Shown here one piece after another: positions 30,021 through 64,000 of a stretch of 64,000 nt of DNA; position 1 is the first letter of the stretch, and each line of letters starts with the position of its first letter. The DNA comes from Amoebidium appalachense (Eukaryota; Ichthyosporea), in contig CAVNZM010000005.1 of NCBI GenBank assembly GCA_963693365.1, forward strand, positions 1,240,001 through 1,304,000. The letters run 5' to 3'. The position numbers and the translations under genes were made by a program. A model generated the notes under the pieces. It saw only the letters and a program-made list of their open reading frames with translations. It was not told the DNA's origin and did no database searches.

Positions 30021-31623
30021 GGCAGTGATAGTGTATGAGAGCACGCAACTTTCCAAGTGGTGTTTGCGATAATGGTATTTTGAAGGATTTGTGTGAGTGT
30101 GTGTGTGAGTGTGTGTGTGTGCGTGTGTGTGTGTGTGGGGAGGGGGGTCTACGACATACAGAGCCCGTCCCAGGAGAGAAGGAGGAAGAGGAGGGGGGGG
30201 GGGGGGGGGGGGGTATAGTGTGTTGAAGAGTACCAAGTGATGCGGATTTTGCATAGCGCACACAGAGTATGCATCGAAAGTAGAGCCAATCCTCAAAAGT
30301 GGTGGGCAAAGTGGGGGAGATGTAAAGGGGACGAAAGGGAGAGATGAAAGAATGTGACACTAAGTGGGAGCGTATGCATCGAAAGTAGAGCCAATCCTCA
30401 AAAGTGGTGGGCAAAGTGGGGGAGATGTAAAGGGGACGAAAGGGAGAGATGAAAGAAGGTGACACTAAGTGGGAGCGGAGGCCACAGCATAGTAACCAGC
30501 ACGAAAAATAAGAGGCAGTGTCTGTTGTGCATGTAAAATTTTGACGTGGCAAGGGGGTGTGTAGAGCAAGGATACAGAAGATAAAGGGGAATGGACGGGC
30601 TAGTGTGGGTGAGGGACATGGGCATCCACGCACGAGCCACCCACCCAACAACCACTGTGCAACCAGTGTGGAAGTGTATGTGCCATTACACTGCAAATCA
30701 TGCCTCCCAACCCCCCCCCCCCCTCCAATCCAACAATGGGAGGCACGGGCACCTACCCTTGTTGTAGTCCAGGGTGACGGTGAATGCGGTGCAGTGCTTC
30801 TCCGTGTTGTTCTGCACCATGATGGGCAGCTCCAGCTCCTGCTGCCTCTGCTCGGGTATGCTCACACAGATCACCCCGCTGTGCACTGGTGTCAGCACAC
30901 AACACAAAACCCTGATTTGTTATCTGGCCTGGCCATTCCCTGCCATCCACACCCCGACGACCACTATATTGCCCCCCCCCCCCCTCCCCCCCCCCCCTCT
31001 CCCCCCGCCCGCTGAAACAATTCCTTTGCACAACACAGACTTCAACCAACCAACACAGCCCGTTTACTCCCCCCCCCCCCCCCCCACAACCACCACCACC
31101 ACCAACAACAACCATCACCACCCCAAAACAGAAGACGGAAGACAGTGTGGGTGAGAGCCAGCAAGCACACACACAGGCACACACAATGATATCCCTTTAA
31201 GCATGCGCTACCATGTCACTTTAAGCATTCTACCACACATAATACTCGATTCCACCAAGTCCCCCCCCCCCCCCCCCCCCCCACCCACCCACAGCCCTCC
31301 CTTCTACATGATCTCCCTCCATCTCTCCCGAAGTCCCTTTCTGCCATTTCCTTTCCTGTAAGCTCTGATTCCTTGCCCTTCTCCCCTCGCCCCCCCCCCT
31401 CCTCCCTCCACACTTACACAAACAATACACACGCGCGCACACACACACACACACATGCATACGAACGACGAAACTCTACTTTGCCCGATGGTACATCACT
31501 CCTTGCACTTGAAAAACAGTGCACCGGCTTCTCCTTTCAATCAGTCCATACCTTGCATACCATGGTTAATACATCGACCCGGTCGATTCTCCCTATTTTC
31601 CCAGAAGACCTGAACCCCCCCCC

Positions 31624-31654
<31 letters not shown>

Positions 31655-32620
31655 ACATAAAGCCTCCCCGCCACTAACCCGCCTGCTCACATACAAAGAA
31701 AACACTTCCCCGGGCCCCTCACAAACCTTGTGTGGCGAATCATAAAGGCCATTTTCTCTGCCGTCATAGTCGAGCAGGCAGCTATGAGGTCACCCTCATT
31801 CTCACGGTCCTCATCATCAAGCACAACAACAAACTCCCCTTGACGGATAGCCTCTAGCGCATCAGGGATGCTATCAAACTGAAAAGGTCTGTGGCGCAAA
31901 CACAAATTCATTAGCATGCAGCCGTACTATGCCCAATCTACAATACACGTTCTTTACGGTGTTCGCGGAACCCATATAGCGTATGCAAGGGAAGCCAACA
32001 CAAAGGCTGCCCAGTGATGATCCTAAAGGGGAAGGAGGGATGCAGACAGGTTCAAGGGCATATGGCTGCAATTTGAAGAAGGCCGAGGAGAGAGCCTGGT
32101 GTAAAGGGGAAGGGCGGAGAACAGAGGGAAATAGAGGGAGGGAGGGCGCGGGGAATAGGGAATAGGAAGAAATTTCCAGGTTCGTCGTTGCCACACCCAT
32201 ATTACTCTAGTCCGGCCTAGGACACAGGACAAAAGGAGAAGAAGCTCAGACCACTCAAACAAACAGAGAAAAGGGTTTCAGAAAGAAGTTTTACATGCAA
32301 CAGCGCTCTGGTTATGAACACTTTATAAAATTTCGATTCACATTCTGCCTGAAGAAAATGTAGCTCAAGCAAAACCCTGGAAAAGCGTATTCGTTCAAGT
32401 ACCGCCAAGTAGAAAATCAAGAGGCATCAAGAAAGCTGGCCTGAAGAAGTCGGTGCAACTATCGTTGCCACTGGCAAACCCACCTGTCATCTGGAGTGGG
32501 TAATGGCTTGCTGTTATCTACCCCCTTGACCTGTGCAGCCTTCAACAAAGCAACTTCGTTTTTCAACCTCTGGATCTCTTGATCCCTGTCGTCAGCAACA
32601 CACCCGTTTGTATGAGCCAT
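27147..32620 (-). CDS. RIB3: 3,4-dihydroxy-2-butanone-4-phosphate synthase (riboflavin biosynthesis, 251 aa)
   Basis: Six GT-AG exons give a complete frame of 756 nt: 32620-32484, 31888-31727, 30878-30757, 29133-28969, 28386-28316 and 27245-27147 (TAA). The protein converts ribulose 5-phosphate to 3,4-dihydroxy-2-butanone 4-phosphate plus formate, the four-carbon donor of riboflavin synthesis. Family blocks run in order: [17 protein letters not shown] (metal and substrate binding acidic loop), [73 protein letters not shown] and [14 protein letters not shown]. All expected catalytic acidic and histidine residues I can recall are present. Residues 1-45 are an added, probably coiled-coil tail ([18 protein letters not shown]). 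The enzyme is not fused to GTP cyclohydrolase II, unlike plant RIBA. No clear transit peptide is visible. Confidence 0.97.
27954..28017. repeat. (TG)n microsatellite in the last DHBP synthase intron
   Basis: TG dimers, followed by GA-rich sequence to about 28100. It lies in the middle of the intron, not at a splice site. Confidence 0.95.
28212..28276 (-). repeat. Partial copy of the interspersed repeat with a C-rich end
   Basis: The reverse complement of 28212-28276 matches the 3' half of the copies at 59515 and 61906 (CATGTGTCCTGCAC, CGTACTTCGTACCGTGTTCC, GCATTCAAACCCC). On its own strand it also ends in a C-tract. It is intronic in DHBP synthase. Confidence 0.8.
29236..29711. mobile_element. 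Possible non-autonomous foldback element in a DHBP synthase intron
   Basis: AAAAGTGGGGCCTA at about 29269-29282 is repeated inverted as TAGGCCCCACTTTT near 29654-29667. The similarity extends outward imperfectly on both sides (AATTC, CGAT/CGGT, TCA-ATCC). The ends would span about 45-60 bp each, around some 380 bp of unique sequence. No target duplication was recognised. Confidence 0.45.
30267..30476. repeat. 105-bp tandem duplication
   Basis: 30267-30371 is repeated at 30372-30476 with a single difference that I can see (AGAATGTG against AGAAGGTG). It lies in the DHBP synthase intron between the exons ending at 30757 and starting at 29133. Confidence 0.95.
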
Positions 32621-34328
32621 GTTTAAAACTAAATAGAACAGCTACAATGCAGAGTAAATGAACAGAACTAAAATGGTGTTTCAAAGCAAACAAGTGGACT
32701 TTTATTTATGTAACGTTAGGGAAAAGAGCTTGAAGTAGGGCAGGGAAGTATTTTTGTTCTTGTGTGTGAATCAGCAGCCACGCGACTTCTGAGAAAACCG
32801 AGCCTGGGTCTGTCTGCCAGACTGAGACGGTTTTATACTGGTGCTCACAACGACTTACGTAAGGCTTATAACCGAGCCAATCAGATGAATGGTACAGGTT
32901 TAGAGCCGAATAATTGGTGTTCTGGCACGATTCCCTGTATACCCAAGGGGCTCAAGCTTTGCTCCGAGTTGTTTTCCCGCATAAAGCCCCATTGGCTTAG
33001 TTTTCAAGGCATATACCGGTAAATTTGAGTTTGGAATATCTGTTTAGAGACAAAGAGGCTGATTGCTGTGTGCTCATATAAGGCTAACCAAATTCATACC
33101 TATCATAAAGATTTTTTTGGTCTTATCCTAATACTGTAAGCACATTTTGCATGCACAAAAAACTCGTTTTTACAGCTATAATCCTATCGTATGATACTGA
33201 ATGAGTGTTACGATGATTGGTTCACTGAGAACCTCGGAATCCACGTTTCCAACGAAACCACGCTTAGTCCCGGGAGATGACTCATGGCTGAAGCATGAGC
33301 TCATTGGCCGAGGTTTGCGCAAACCAGGTTTCGCGGGTACTGATTCTATTCAAGCTAGACCATTGGTTAATCTAATTATTTAAAAACATTTGCGCAAACC
33401 CAGCATGACTTATATCACTTTCCTCTGATTGGTTCAGAGCGCACTTTAAACGTCATCACACACGTGTCGCAGTCTGTCGCAGTCTCGTGGTAATCGGTGT
33501 CGGCCGACCGGGAGGCTGCGACACGACTGGGGCCTTGAGCGGGGTCAAAAAACGGAGACAGTCTCTTACACTTTCCTTTTCCCGGAGGCTGGTGTATCAG
33601 CCATGGTTCAGCCAAACTGTACGTTCCCGGAGCTTACCCCGCATTTTGCAGCGGCCCCCCGGGTGCTAGTAGAGTTTTGAAAGACACATAGAGTAGCGTA
33701 GAGGTTGTGATAGAAACGTCCCACGTCGTCGTGTAGGACGGAACTTATGGTGCATCCTGGGATGGATGTTCACGTGACCGGAGTGAGGGAGGGAGAAAGC
33801 GGAGCAATGGGATATGCAGCTTGAGCGATGCAGGGTGGTTGGCACACTGAGTTTTTGCTAGCCATACTCGCGGATCGTCTCGTGGGTGTGTTCGTGCCCG
33901 AGCAGGTTTGCCAACACATCAACGAAGTCAAACGGTGACTTCCTTTTAATTACTCTCCCGTTGGAATGTTTGGTGGAGTGGAGTGAGGTGCACAATCAGA
34001 GTTCTACACGTGATGGAGGCAAGCAAGTACGGTTTTTTTTTTAATCACCGATCAAACCGATGTGCTGCGGCGGAAGCAAAATGGCGAGCTGTAGAGCTTC
34101 ATGTTTTATTTGCTCGGATATGCAGTTCCGGCTTTTCAAGCAGACAGCGGACGATTATTTCCAGGGCTTTGGCGGCAACGTGTCGTAGAGCAAGTTCTGG
34201 GAGACAGCAGCCTTTTTGTGATAAACGCCAGTGTCTCATTCCTTTTGTGGCTGTAGTTTTGGAGTTTTGGTCGATAACAAACGAGACCAGGCAGTGTACT
34301 AGGTGTTGTGATCAACCAAGAAGCAGGC
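32621..34328. other. Divergent intergenic region between DHBP synthase and RPS9
   Basis: Low-repeat, moderate-GC DNA that must hold both promoters. ATTGG/CCAAT-like pentamers occur repeatedly (for example near 33219, 33430). ACGTCATC and CACGTG lie close together near 33451-33466. No TATA box stands out. I see no coding exon with support. Confidence 0.5.
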
Positions 34329-35928
34329 ATGCACGGGAGCGGTGTGTGCACGTTGGGACGAGAGTTTAAGCTGGGGCGACTTGTAATTTTGCGAGAGCAG
34401 ATTTTAGTATTCCTCTCACACTTGTACAAGCCTCTGCCAAGGTTCTGACTTTGTGTATCCCCGCAGTTTCCAAGGTGTACAAGTCTCCCCGGCGCCCTTA
34501 CGAAAAGGAGCGTCTGGATCAGGAGCTTAAATTCGTGGGTGAATATGGCTTGAGAAACAAGCGCGAGGTGTGGCGCGTCAAGTACGCCCTTGCCAAGATC
34601 CGCAAGGTGAGCACAAAAGGGGTGTGGGGCTAGGCTTTTGGGTTGTGTGTGACAGGGGTTGGAAATGCATCTGGAGCAGCTACGGGAAGCTAAATGAGTG
34701 TGAGGTCAATCAGAGGACGATGCTTGATACATCACGATGGAGGGCCGAGGTTAGGCACGAGACGACGGCGTCGGCTATCTGTTCAAAGCACCTAGATCTT
34801 GCATAATGGAGAGGGTAAAACGTCGGTAGCCATATTCACATGGTATAAAAGCATCTTAGGCAACTCGTGTTCGGGGTTGCACGATCGTGCGCAGGACGAT
34901 CCATATTTATTCCACTTTTTTAGGCTTCTGCTCCTATTTTATAGGTACAGATAAGTTCGTATTAACACCCCCTCGCTGCAACACACTCTGCATGTGTCAA
35001 TCTTTTTTGTGGCACCGTGTGCACATGAGGGGGAGTGTTGCACGTGTACTGTCTTGCACCGTGTCGTTTCGTTTAGTGCACTTTTCATGCATTCATCGAG
35101 TCGTCGTTTGTCGTCGTTGTTCCAGATATAAACCTGCTTCTCATGTGTCATCCGTCGCTCTAGCACTGATGCATGGTTATGCTTGTGGAGAAGAGATGAG
35201 CCGTGTGCGCGCTGCGGCTGTGGCCTTCCATGTGAAGTGTGTATGTTTTACAGGGACGTGGCTGGCTTGGTGCTCTTTGATGTTGGCACCTTCACATCCC
35301 TGTAATGGGCTCGCCTAAGGGGCATGCTGTTCGTTGCTAAACTCGTGTGGCATTTATCATGGTGCTGCCATGCCGTGTTTGATATCGATCCCCCCACCAC
35401 CCCACATTTCAGGTCTTGAATGTGTACTTCACTCGGTTACACGTCATGAACCCTCCCATCCGTGTTGTGTTGTTTGTTTTTTTCCTATTTGGTGTGTTTT
35501 GGGAGGAGGGGTATTGATTTGATTCTTTAGCACGTACCACGTCTTGATTTGACTAAGAATTCTCTTCCCCTCCCCTCCTCTCCTGCAAAAGAACACAGTT
35601 CAAACCCGTAAACGCGCACACCATTCAACGTCTATGTTATTGCATAAATATTGCTTTCTGGGAAATGGTGGCTTTCTTTTTATCTGGCACTCGTGTCTGT
35701 GGCCATACGTTGCATCTTTATTTCCATGTCACCACACCAGTCGTTGTCCATTGGTTTGAAGGTGTGTGTGTGTGTGTGTTTTTTTTTTTGTGGGGGGGGG
35801 GGGGGGAGTGGGTATTTAGACCCCTTGTAACACCCGATCATGATTTTTGCTTTAGATGTTTTTCCATATTGGTTTTTTCACGATTTCTGCAACCAAACAC
35901 ACGACACACCATGACTCTAAGTCGGCAT

Positions 35929-35964
<36 letters not shown>

Positions 35965-37087
35965 CACACACACACACACAACCACCACCAACACACACAT
36001 TACACATGTGTGGGTGCGCTGGCACACATATAAGATGAAATCAAATTCGGGTGCTGTGGGTGATTTCGGTTTGCGCTTGAGGATGGACTCGACAGATGGG
36101 TGCCACGTGTGTAGAGTCCATGGGTTTTTATTGTAAATGTGGGTTGTGTGCTCTGTATCACATCATGGAAGCCTTCGCTTTCCCCCCAACACACGGACAT
36201 CTTGCTGACATCTGACCTTCTGCTTCCAGGCTGCCCGTGAGCTGCTGACGCTTGAGGACAAGGACCAGCGCCGCCTGTTTGAGGGTAACGCCCTTCTGCG
36301 CCGCCTGATCCGCATTGGTGCCCTGGACGAGAGCCAGATGAAGCTGGATTACGTGCTGGGCCTCAAGACCGAGGACTTCCTCGAGCGCCGCCTGCAGACC
36401 CAGGTCTTCAAGAAGGGCTTGGCCAAGAGCATCCACCACGCCCGCGTCCTGATCCGCCAGCGCCACATCCGGTACGTGCACATGCTTGCTGACTGAACGG
36501 GTAGGGAGCGACTCAAGATTGGGGTGTGATTTCTTTTTTTTGGGGGGGGGGGGGGGGGGCTGTTCGGCGGAAATGGTTAGTCTTTGCATTCATGGTGTGT
36601 TTGCTGCATGCAACCATGGTGTGGGACACGTTGATTGTGCTGTGTTGCCTGGGTCTCTAAAAATGATGAATTTCTGTTGCATTCGTTTGACTTATATGGT
36701 TCGGTCTTGGCTCTGGGATCATGGCAACATAGCTTTATGAACCGGAAGGAGTGCACTTTTCTGTTGGATGCACTAGTATATGGAATGCCCCTGTTGGGGA
36801 AATTGAGGGGCCATTTTGGGCTGGTCATTGCATATCTGTGTGTTGTTTACAGCACATGGTCAACACACCACTGTAGTATGCAGCCTAACTGACCCGTGTG
36901 CACACACAGTGTGGGCCGTCAGATCGTGAACGTGCCATCCTTCGTTGTGCGCATGGACAGCGAGAAGCACATCGACTTTGCCCTGACCTCTCCCCTGGGT
37001 GGTGGCCGCCCCGGCCGCACCAAGCGCAAGAACCAGCGCAAGCCCGAGGGTGGCGATGAGGAGGGCGGCGAGGAGGCCGAGGAGTAA
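34329..37087 (+). CDS. RPS9: 40S ribosomal protein S9 (uS4)
   Basis: Three exons are certain: 34467-34606, 36230-36471 and 36910-37087 (TAA). They encode [40 protein letters not shown], the S4 RNA-binding region ([47 protein letters not shown]) and [32 protein letters not shown]. The tail is acidic ([13 protein letters not shown]). uS4 binds 18S rRNA early in small-subunit assembly and helps decoding fidelity. The first coding exon must end after one base of a codon. A candidate is 34329-34341 (ATG CAC GGG AGC G before gtgtgt), giving a slightly short N-terminus (MHGSVSKVYK). That exon is a weak call; the other three are firm. Confidence 0.96.
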
Positions 37088-37092
37088 GCGGC

Positions 37093-37118
37093 GGCCCAAT
37101 GTTTGGGCCCTGAATAAA
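37093..37118 (+). terminator. RPS9 3' end: perfect hairpin and AATAAA poly(A) signal
   Basis: GGCCCAA (37093-37099) pairs with TTGGGCC (37103-37109) around a 3-base loop, 5 bases after the stop codon. The canonical signal AATAAA lies at 37113-37118, immediately after the hairpin. Confidence 0.75.
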
Positions 37119-38939
37119 CTTAGCCACTTGCACATGCTTTGTTGCGTTGTGTGTGTGATGAAACTGGCTGGACCCGGAAGGGTCCTTTTTATGTGTGGGT
37201 AATGGGGGGGGGGGGGGGGGGGGGGGATAAAGCAATACGGAGATTGTCTCCCTAATGCACTCAGTGGCAAGCTGTTTGTTGCCAAGATCAAATGATTGTG
37301 TCCGTACACGTTCATATTTGTTTGGGTGGCAGTGTGTATGCGTTGGTGGTCCTCTGGGGGAGGGGGGATACCATGCGAGGCCAGAGAACGGGTGATTGGC
37401 ATGTGTTCATGGCATTCATGAGCCACTACATATGGAACTCCCCCGGGCCCCCAGTGCATATAACCCCCTCCTCTACCACCACCACCACCATCAACACACA
37501 CACGGGACACAGTGTACTTGGAAGCTTGCAGGATCGATTTTGTTTATTGGAAAGGAAATTTTCGGGTTGGAAGTGTTGAGTGAACTGCCTGGGAGGCTTT
37601 GCCCATGCTTCGGTTGTCTCTGAACCCTTCCCCCCCCCCCCCACACACACACACACTCCATACCTGGCACGTACTGACTGTGCCCTCTAGATGTACGATA
37701 AATCGACGCTGGCTATTTTTCAAGGTAGGTGAGTCACCTGATCAGCCGCTCTCCATATCGTATGCGTCTCCTTGAAATTTTTTTTATTTTTATAATGACT
37801 TTATTGATATGCTCAGCAAAATAGAAGCCATCGAGATATCACCGATATCTCGGAGAAGAAAATACAAAAGCCCTCACTCTCATGATACGGAGGAGATAAC
37901 GACTTAAATAATAAGAGCTACCTCAGAAGGTAGCAGGCTCCATACAATGTTACATGCGAACCTGGTATTGTATTTGCGTGTGCGTGTCACAGTGGCATAT
38001 GTACAGGGAGACTTCCTGCACCTGTGTGTGTGTACCATGATGACAATGAGCTACATGCTGAAGAGTTACGGCCCAGTTACATGATTTGAACAGTAATACC
38101 GTCACCGTGTAATGCAAATGAACTTTCACACTCGTTGACGCATACATGCGTGCGCTCACAGTCATTCACCAACACGTACACATGCATATATGGGAGAGCC
38201 ATGGCTATATGCATGGCCAACGTGATGCGTGACGCAGCATGCGTTTATCAGACGCTAAATAATTGTTCTGTACCAGAGCTGTACATGCTTCACGTGCACG
38301 GTCGTTAATCTTGCATCGACTTAAATATTTTCACGTGCACCCAGACACGGTGTGGGTGCATGCATTGTCACCAGGCCCGGAAATACGCAGCATATATATG
38401 CATGACTAGACTGTCCACCCTGGGCCTGGCCCAGCCTATGCTGGCCCATGACCTACTAGATATCATATGCATACTGACATACCTAGGGAATTGTGTCTAG
38501 CATAAGACAATTCACGATACATGTTGTAATTGGGAGGGATGCGCTCACTCACAAGTGCACATTCTTGCATTCTATACTTTCTACCAAGGCGGAATTCTAT
38601 ACTCTTAAAATGAACGTACGCGAGTAAAACTACTGAGAGAGCCAAAACCTGCAGCGCTTGAATGCATTAAAATGATGCTGCATTCTACACGAACAAGATA
38701 CTGTAACAGTGGGCAGTTCGCCGGTAGGAACTGAGATTATTGAATGTAGGGAGGAATGTGCGCGTGCATGTGCATGCATGGTCATTTGTGTGCGAGTGTG
38801 CTCGATTATGCGTGTATGTGTGTGTGTGTGTGACGGTGTGTGTGTGTATGTGTGATTCAGTATGTGTGTGCGCGCGCAGTGCGTTCTTGTGAGGGTCAAC
38901 AATCACACAATAGGTCACCATTAATAATTCCTGCTGGCT
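37119..38939. other. Convergent intergenic region between RPS9 and the TerC gene
   Basis: No gene was recognised. It contains a short perfect hairpin (CGAGATATC/GATATCTCG, near 37832-37852) and a second one (GCTACCT/AAGGTAGC, near 37918-37935). Two copies of TTCACGTGCAC lie near 38288 and 38330. Many ATGCAT and GCATGC palindromes follow. Confidence 0.55.
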
Positions 38940-49004
<10,065 letters not shown>

Positions 49005-50431
49005 TTTGGCAGTTGTTTGTTGCTACAAGACCCGCGGCATGGCAGTAATAAAATCCCCAAGGGGTCTTCTGTTGCCTTTCAATAACTTTGCCACACAAAC
49101 AAAGACGAACTCTCGCTTTCGGAGTTAAAAATCAGTAAATGTAGCCATAAGATGATACTGTCAATGACTTAAGTCGCGCCACACTAAGCTATAACCGACT
49201 AAGCTATAACCGTGACAAAAATATGCCAGTCTGACGGAAGCCCAGACACTACTGAAACTTGCGGCGGAACCTGCCACCCTTCGTAAAAGTGCCACTTCGA
49301 AGTTCGAAAACGAGACTCGGTTCTTTTCAATCTTTTTTCAGTAGGCTACCCACATTCCTTTGGCAGAAGTTTTACAACAGCATGTGACAACTGCCCAATG
49401 ACCAGAGAGGCGCGATCAGATTGGCCATATTTGGGCACACCTAAATTTTACGATTGGTCAGTTTCATACACAGGCCCTCAGACAGCAAGAAAGCAACTTT
49501 TGCTCGCTCTCCTGCGCCAGCTCAGTATGTAGTCTCCAAGGCTATTATACCCGCTGGCTTTAATGGCACAAGTAAGAGTATCTGATGTAAGACTATCGGT
49601 ACACTCTATATTTCGAACTGTTGGCCTTCAAACCTTTACAAATGATGGACGAAGATTGCTGCTATATATAGGCAGCTTGCACGTGTTTTGGGTCATCACC
49701 CTGTCAGCCACCCTCGGTTACGTCAGCTTGTAATGGCTGGTGTTGTGCTGTGAAACTCAGGAAAGGGGGGTGGTGCAAGCGCGCTCCAACTCCGCAGACC
49801 ATGGAAACTACAAGGCGAGGTATGAAACGTGACTTTTAGAGGCTTGAGGGATAGGCGGGTGCTGTGCCTGCCTGCCTGTCTTATTCTCGCGCATGCATAA
49901 CATTTCTGCGGGCTGGCAGGCGCACGTCCGTTTTCGTGTCTGTGCGTAAACGTATAGGCTGGCAGCAAAAAATTGACGAAGGTCAGGTGATTACAGAGTT
50001 TTTTTTGTGGCATCATGGATTACAAATTTCCTTACCTTACTGGGTATGCACTTTGTAGCGACTTCTGTGATAATTTATAGATTTGAGCTCGAGCTTGACA
50101 CTCATCATCCCATGATCACGCATGGATATGTTTTGTGCCTCGGAATCTGTACGGGATGGTGGCTGTTACGGAGACTCATCATGGTACTGGATAGCCGTTG
50201 TTTGAGGGGCTGTGATAGTTTTTCTTAATCAATTTTTTTCTTTTTTTTGGGGAGGGGAAAGGGGGGGGGGGAGGGGGGGGGGAAGGGGGGAGGGGGGAGA
50301 GCAAGGAAAGGGTTCTGGAAGGGGGCTGAGGGCTGCATGATTCCGGAAAATGGTGCGTGAGCCAGGAGGAGCGGGGGGAGGGGTTGGGGGAGGGGGGGAG
50401 GGGTTGGGGGGTTGGGGGGAGGGGGAGGAGG

Positions 50432-50465
<34 letters not shown>

Positions 50466-50883
50466 CATCTGGGTCGAGAGATTCAGGGAGGGCTCGAACG
50501 AGAAGGGAGACGAATTGTCTTGTATTCAAACTCTTAACATCTGCCGACATTTACCCCTCACACCGACTGCCTCCCAGTGTTTTTCTCACCACGTTACCTT
50601 TAGGTCACCAATTCGACTTTTGAGGTCACATTTGGCACTCGGGTATGTCTTCGTGTCTTGAGACCTGAGCACAATACCCAAGCAGAGATTGGGTGCGTAG
50701 TGGTAATGGTGTTGTTGCTGATGGTGAGAGAGTAGGAGAGGGGGAGGGGGGCGGTGGGGGGAGGGAGGGGAAGGGTGGAAGAGGTTGGAGGGAAAGACAC
50801 CACCCTTGGTTCCAACCAAAATCTTACATCTGGTGTGGGGCCTCAAGTTACCGACCCAGCCGCCTGAAAATTCCATCACGAAG
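49005..50883. other. Divergent intergenic region between the TerC-fusion and receptor genes
   Basis: The left half (49100-50220) is nearly free of simple repeats, unlike the rest of the window. It contains several CCAAT/ATTGG pentamers (near 49394, 49430, 49453), as expected of a shared promoter. From 50245 to 50800 it is G-rich low complexity leading to the receptor start codon. Confidence 0.5.
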
Positions 50884-63943
<13,060 letters not shown>

Positions 63944-64000
63944 GTACCCTTCCTTCCTCATCTCCCCCCCTCTCCCCCCCCCCCCCCCACCCCCCTTCGT

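Overview
The window is nuclear DNA from an intron-rich, GC-rich eukaryote. Its genes are broken into short exons, and the introns carry very long C/G homopolymers and (CA/TG)n microsatellites. I could not place the species. A stand-alone DHBP synthase and a TerC protein argue against an animal. The unfused DHBP synthase argues against a land plant. TMEM41, sorcin-type PEF and THAP/P-element sequences fit a unicellular opisthokont-like or algal protist, but this is inference. All gene models below were spliced by hand, using similarity to remembered families plus agreement of intron phase; no alignment program was run.

Layout, left to right. At 443-658 is a near-perfect 103-bp inverted repeat. 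At 774-4911 (-) is a TMEM41/VTT-domain scramblase-type membrane protein lacking only its first exon. At 6399-10131 is a P-element/THAP-type DNA transposon with terminal inverted repeats and a broken, core-deleted transposase (+). At 11786-13018 is a decayed LINE. At 14222-19148 (-) is a complete seven-exon penta-EF-hand protein (221 aa). At 21623-25618 (+) is an unrecognised 330-aa Q/P-rich protein. At 27147-32620 (-) is a complete six-exon 3,4-dihydroxy-2-butanone-4-phosphate synthase (251 aa). At 34329-37087 (+) is ribosomal protein uS4/RPS9. At 38940-49004 (-) is a TerC-family multi-pass protein that appears to be fused behind a signal-peptide ectodomain. At 50884 to beyond the right edge (+) is a multi-exon receptor: cytosolic tail, membrane segment, Cache-like ectodomain with many N-glycosylation sequons, second membrane segment, HAMP-like segment, coiled coil, and the start of an inositol-polyphosphate 5-phosphatase domain.

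The Cache-HAMP-5-phosphatase receptor is the most interesting item. It pairs a prokaryote-style sensor module with a eukaryotic phosphoinositide enzyme. The 597 codons reconstructed in the window close in frame across 17 exons, two of which are uncertain microexons.

Two splice-site patterns recur on both strands. Long C-tracts lie a few bases inside many 5' splice sites, on the sense strand. Sense-strand (CA)n repeats end directly in CACAG at many 3' splice sites. Gene orientation alternates strictly -,+,-,+, giving four head-to-head pairs. Apart from the transposon and LINE there is no sign of functional linkage between neighbours.
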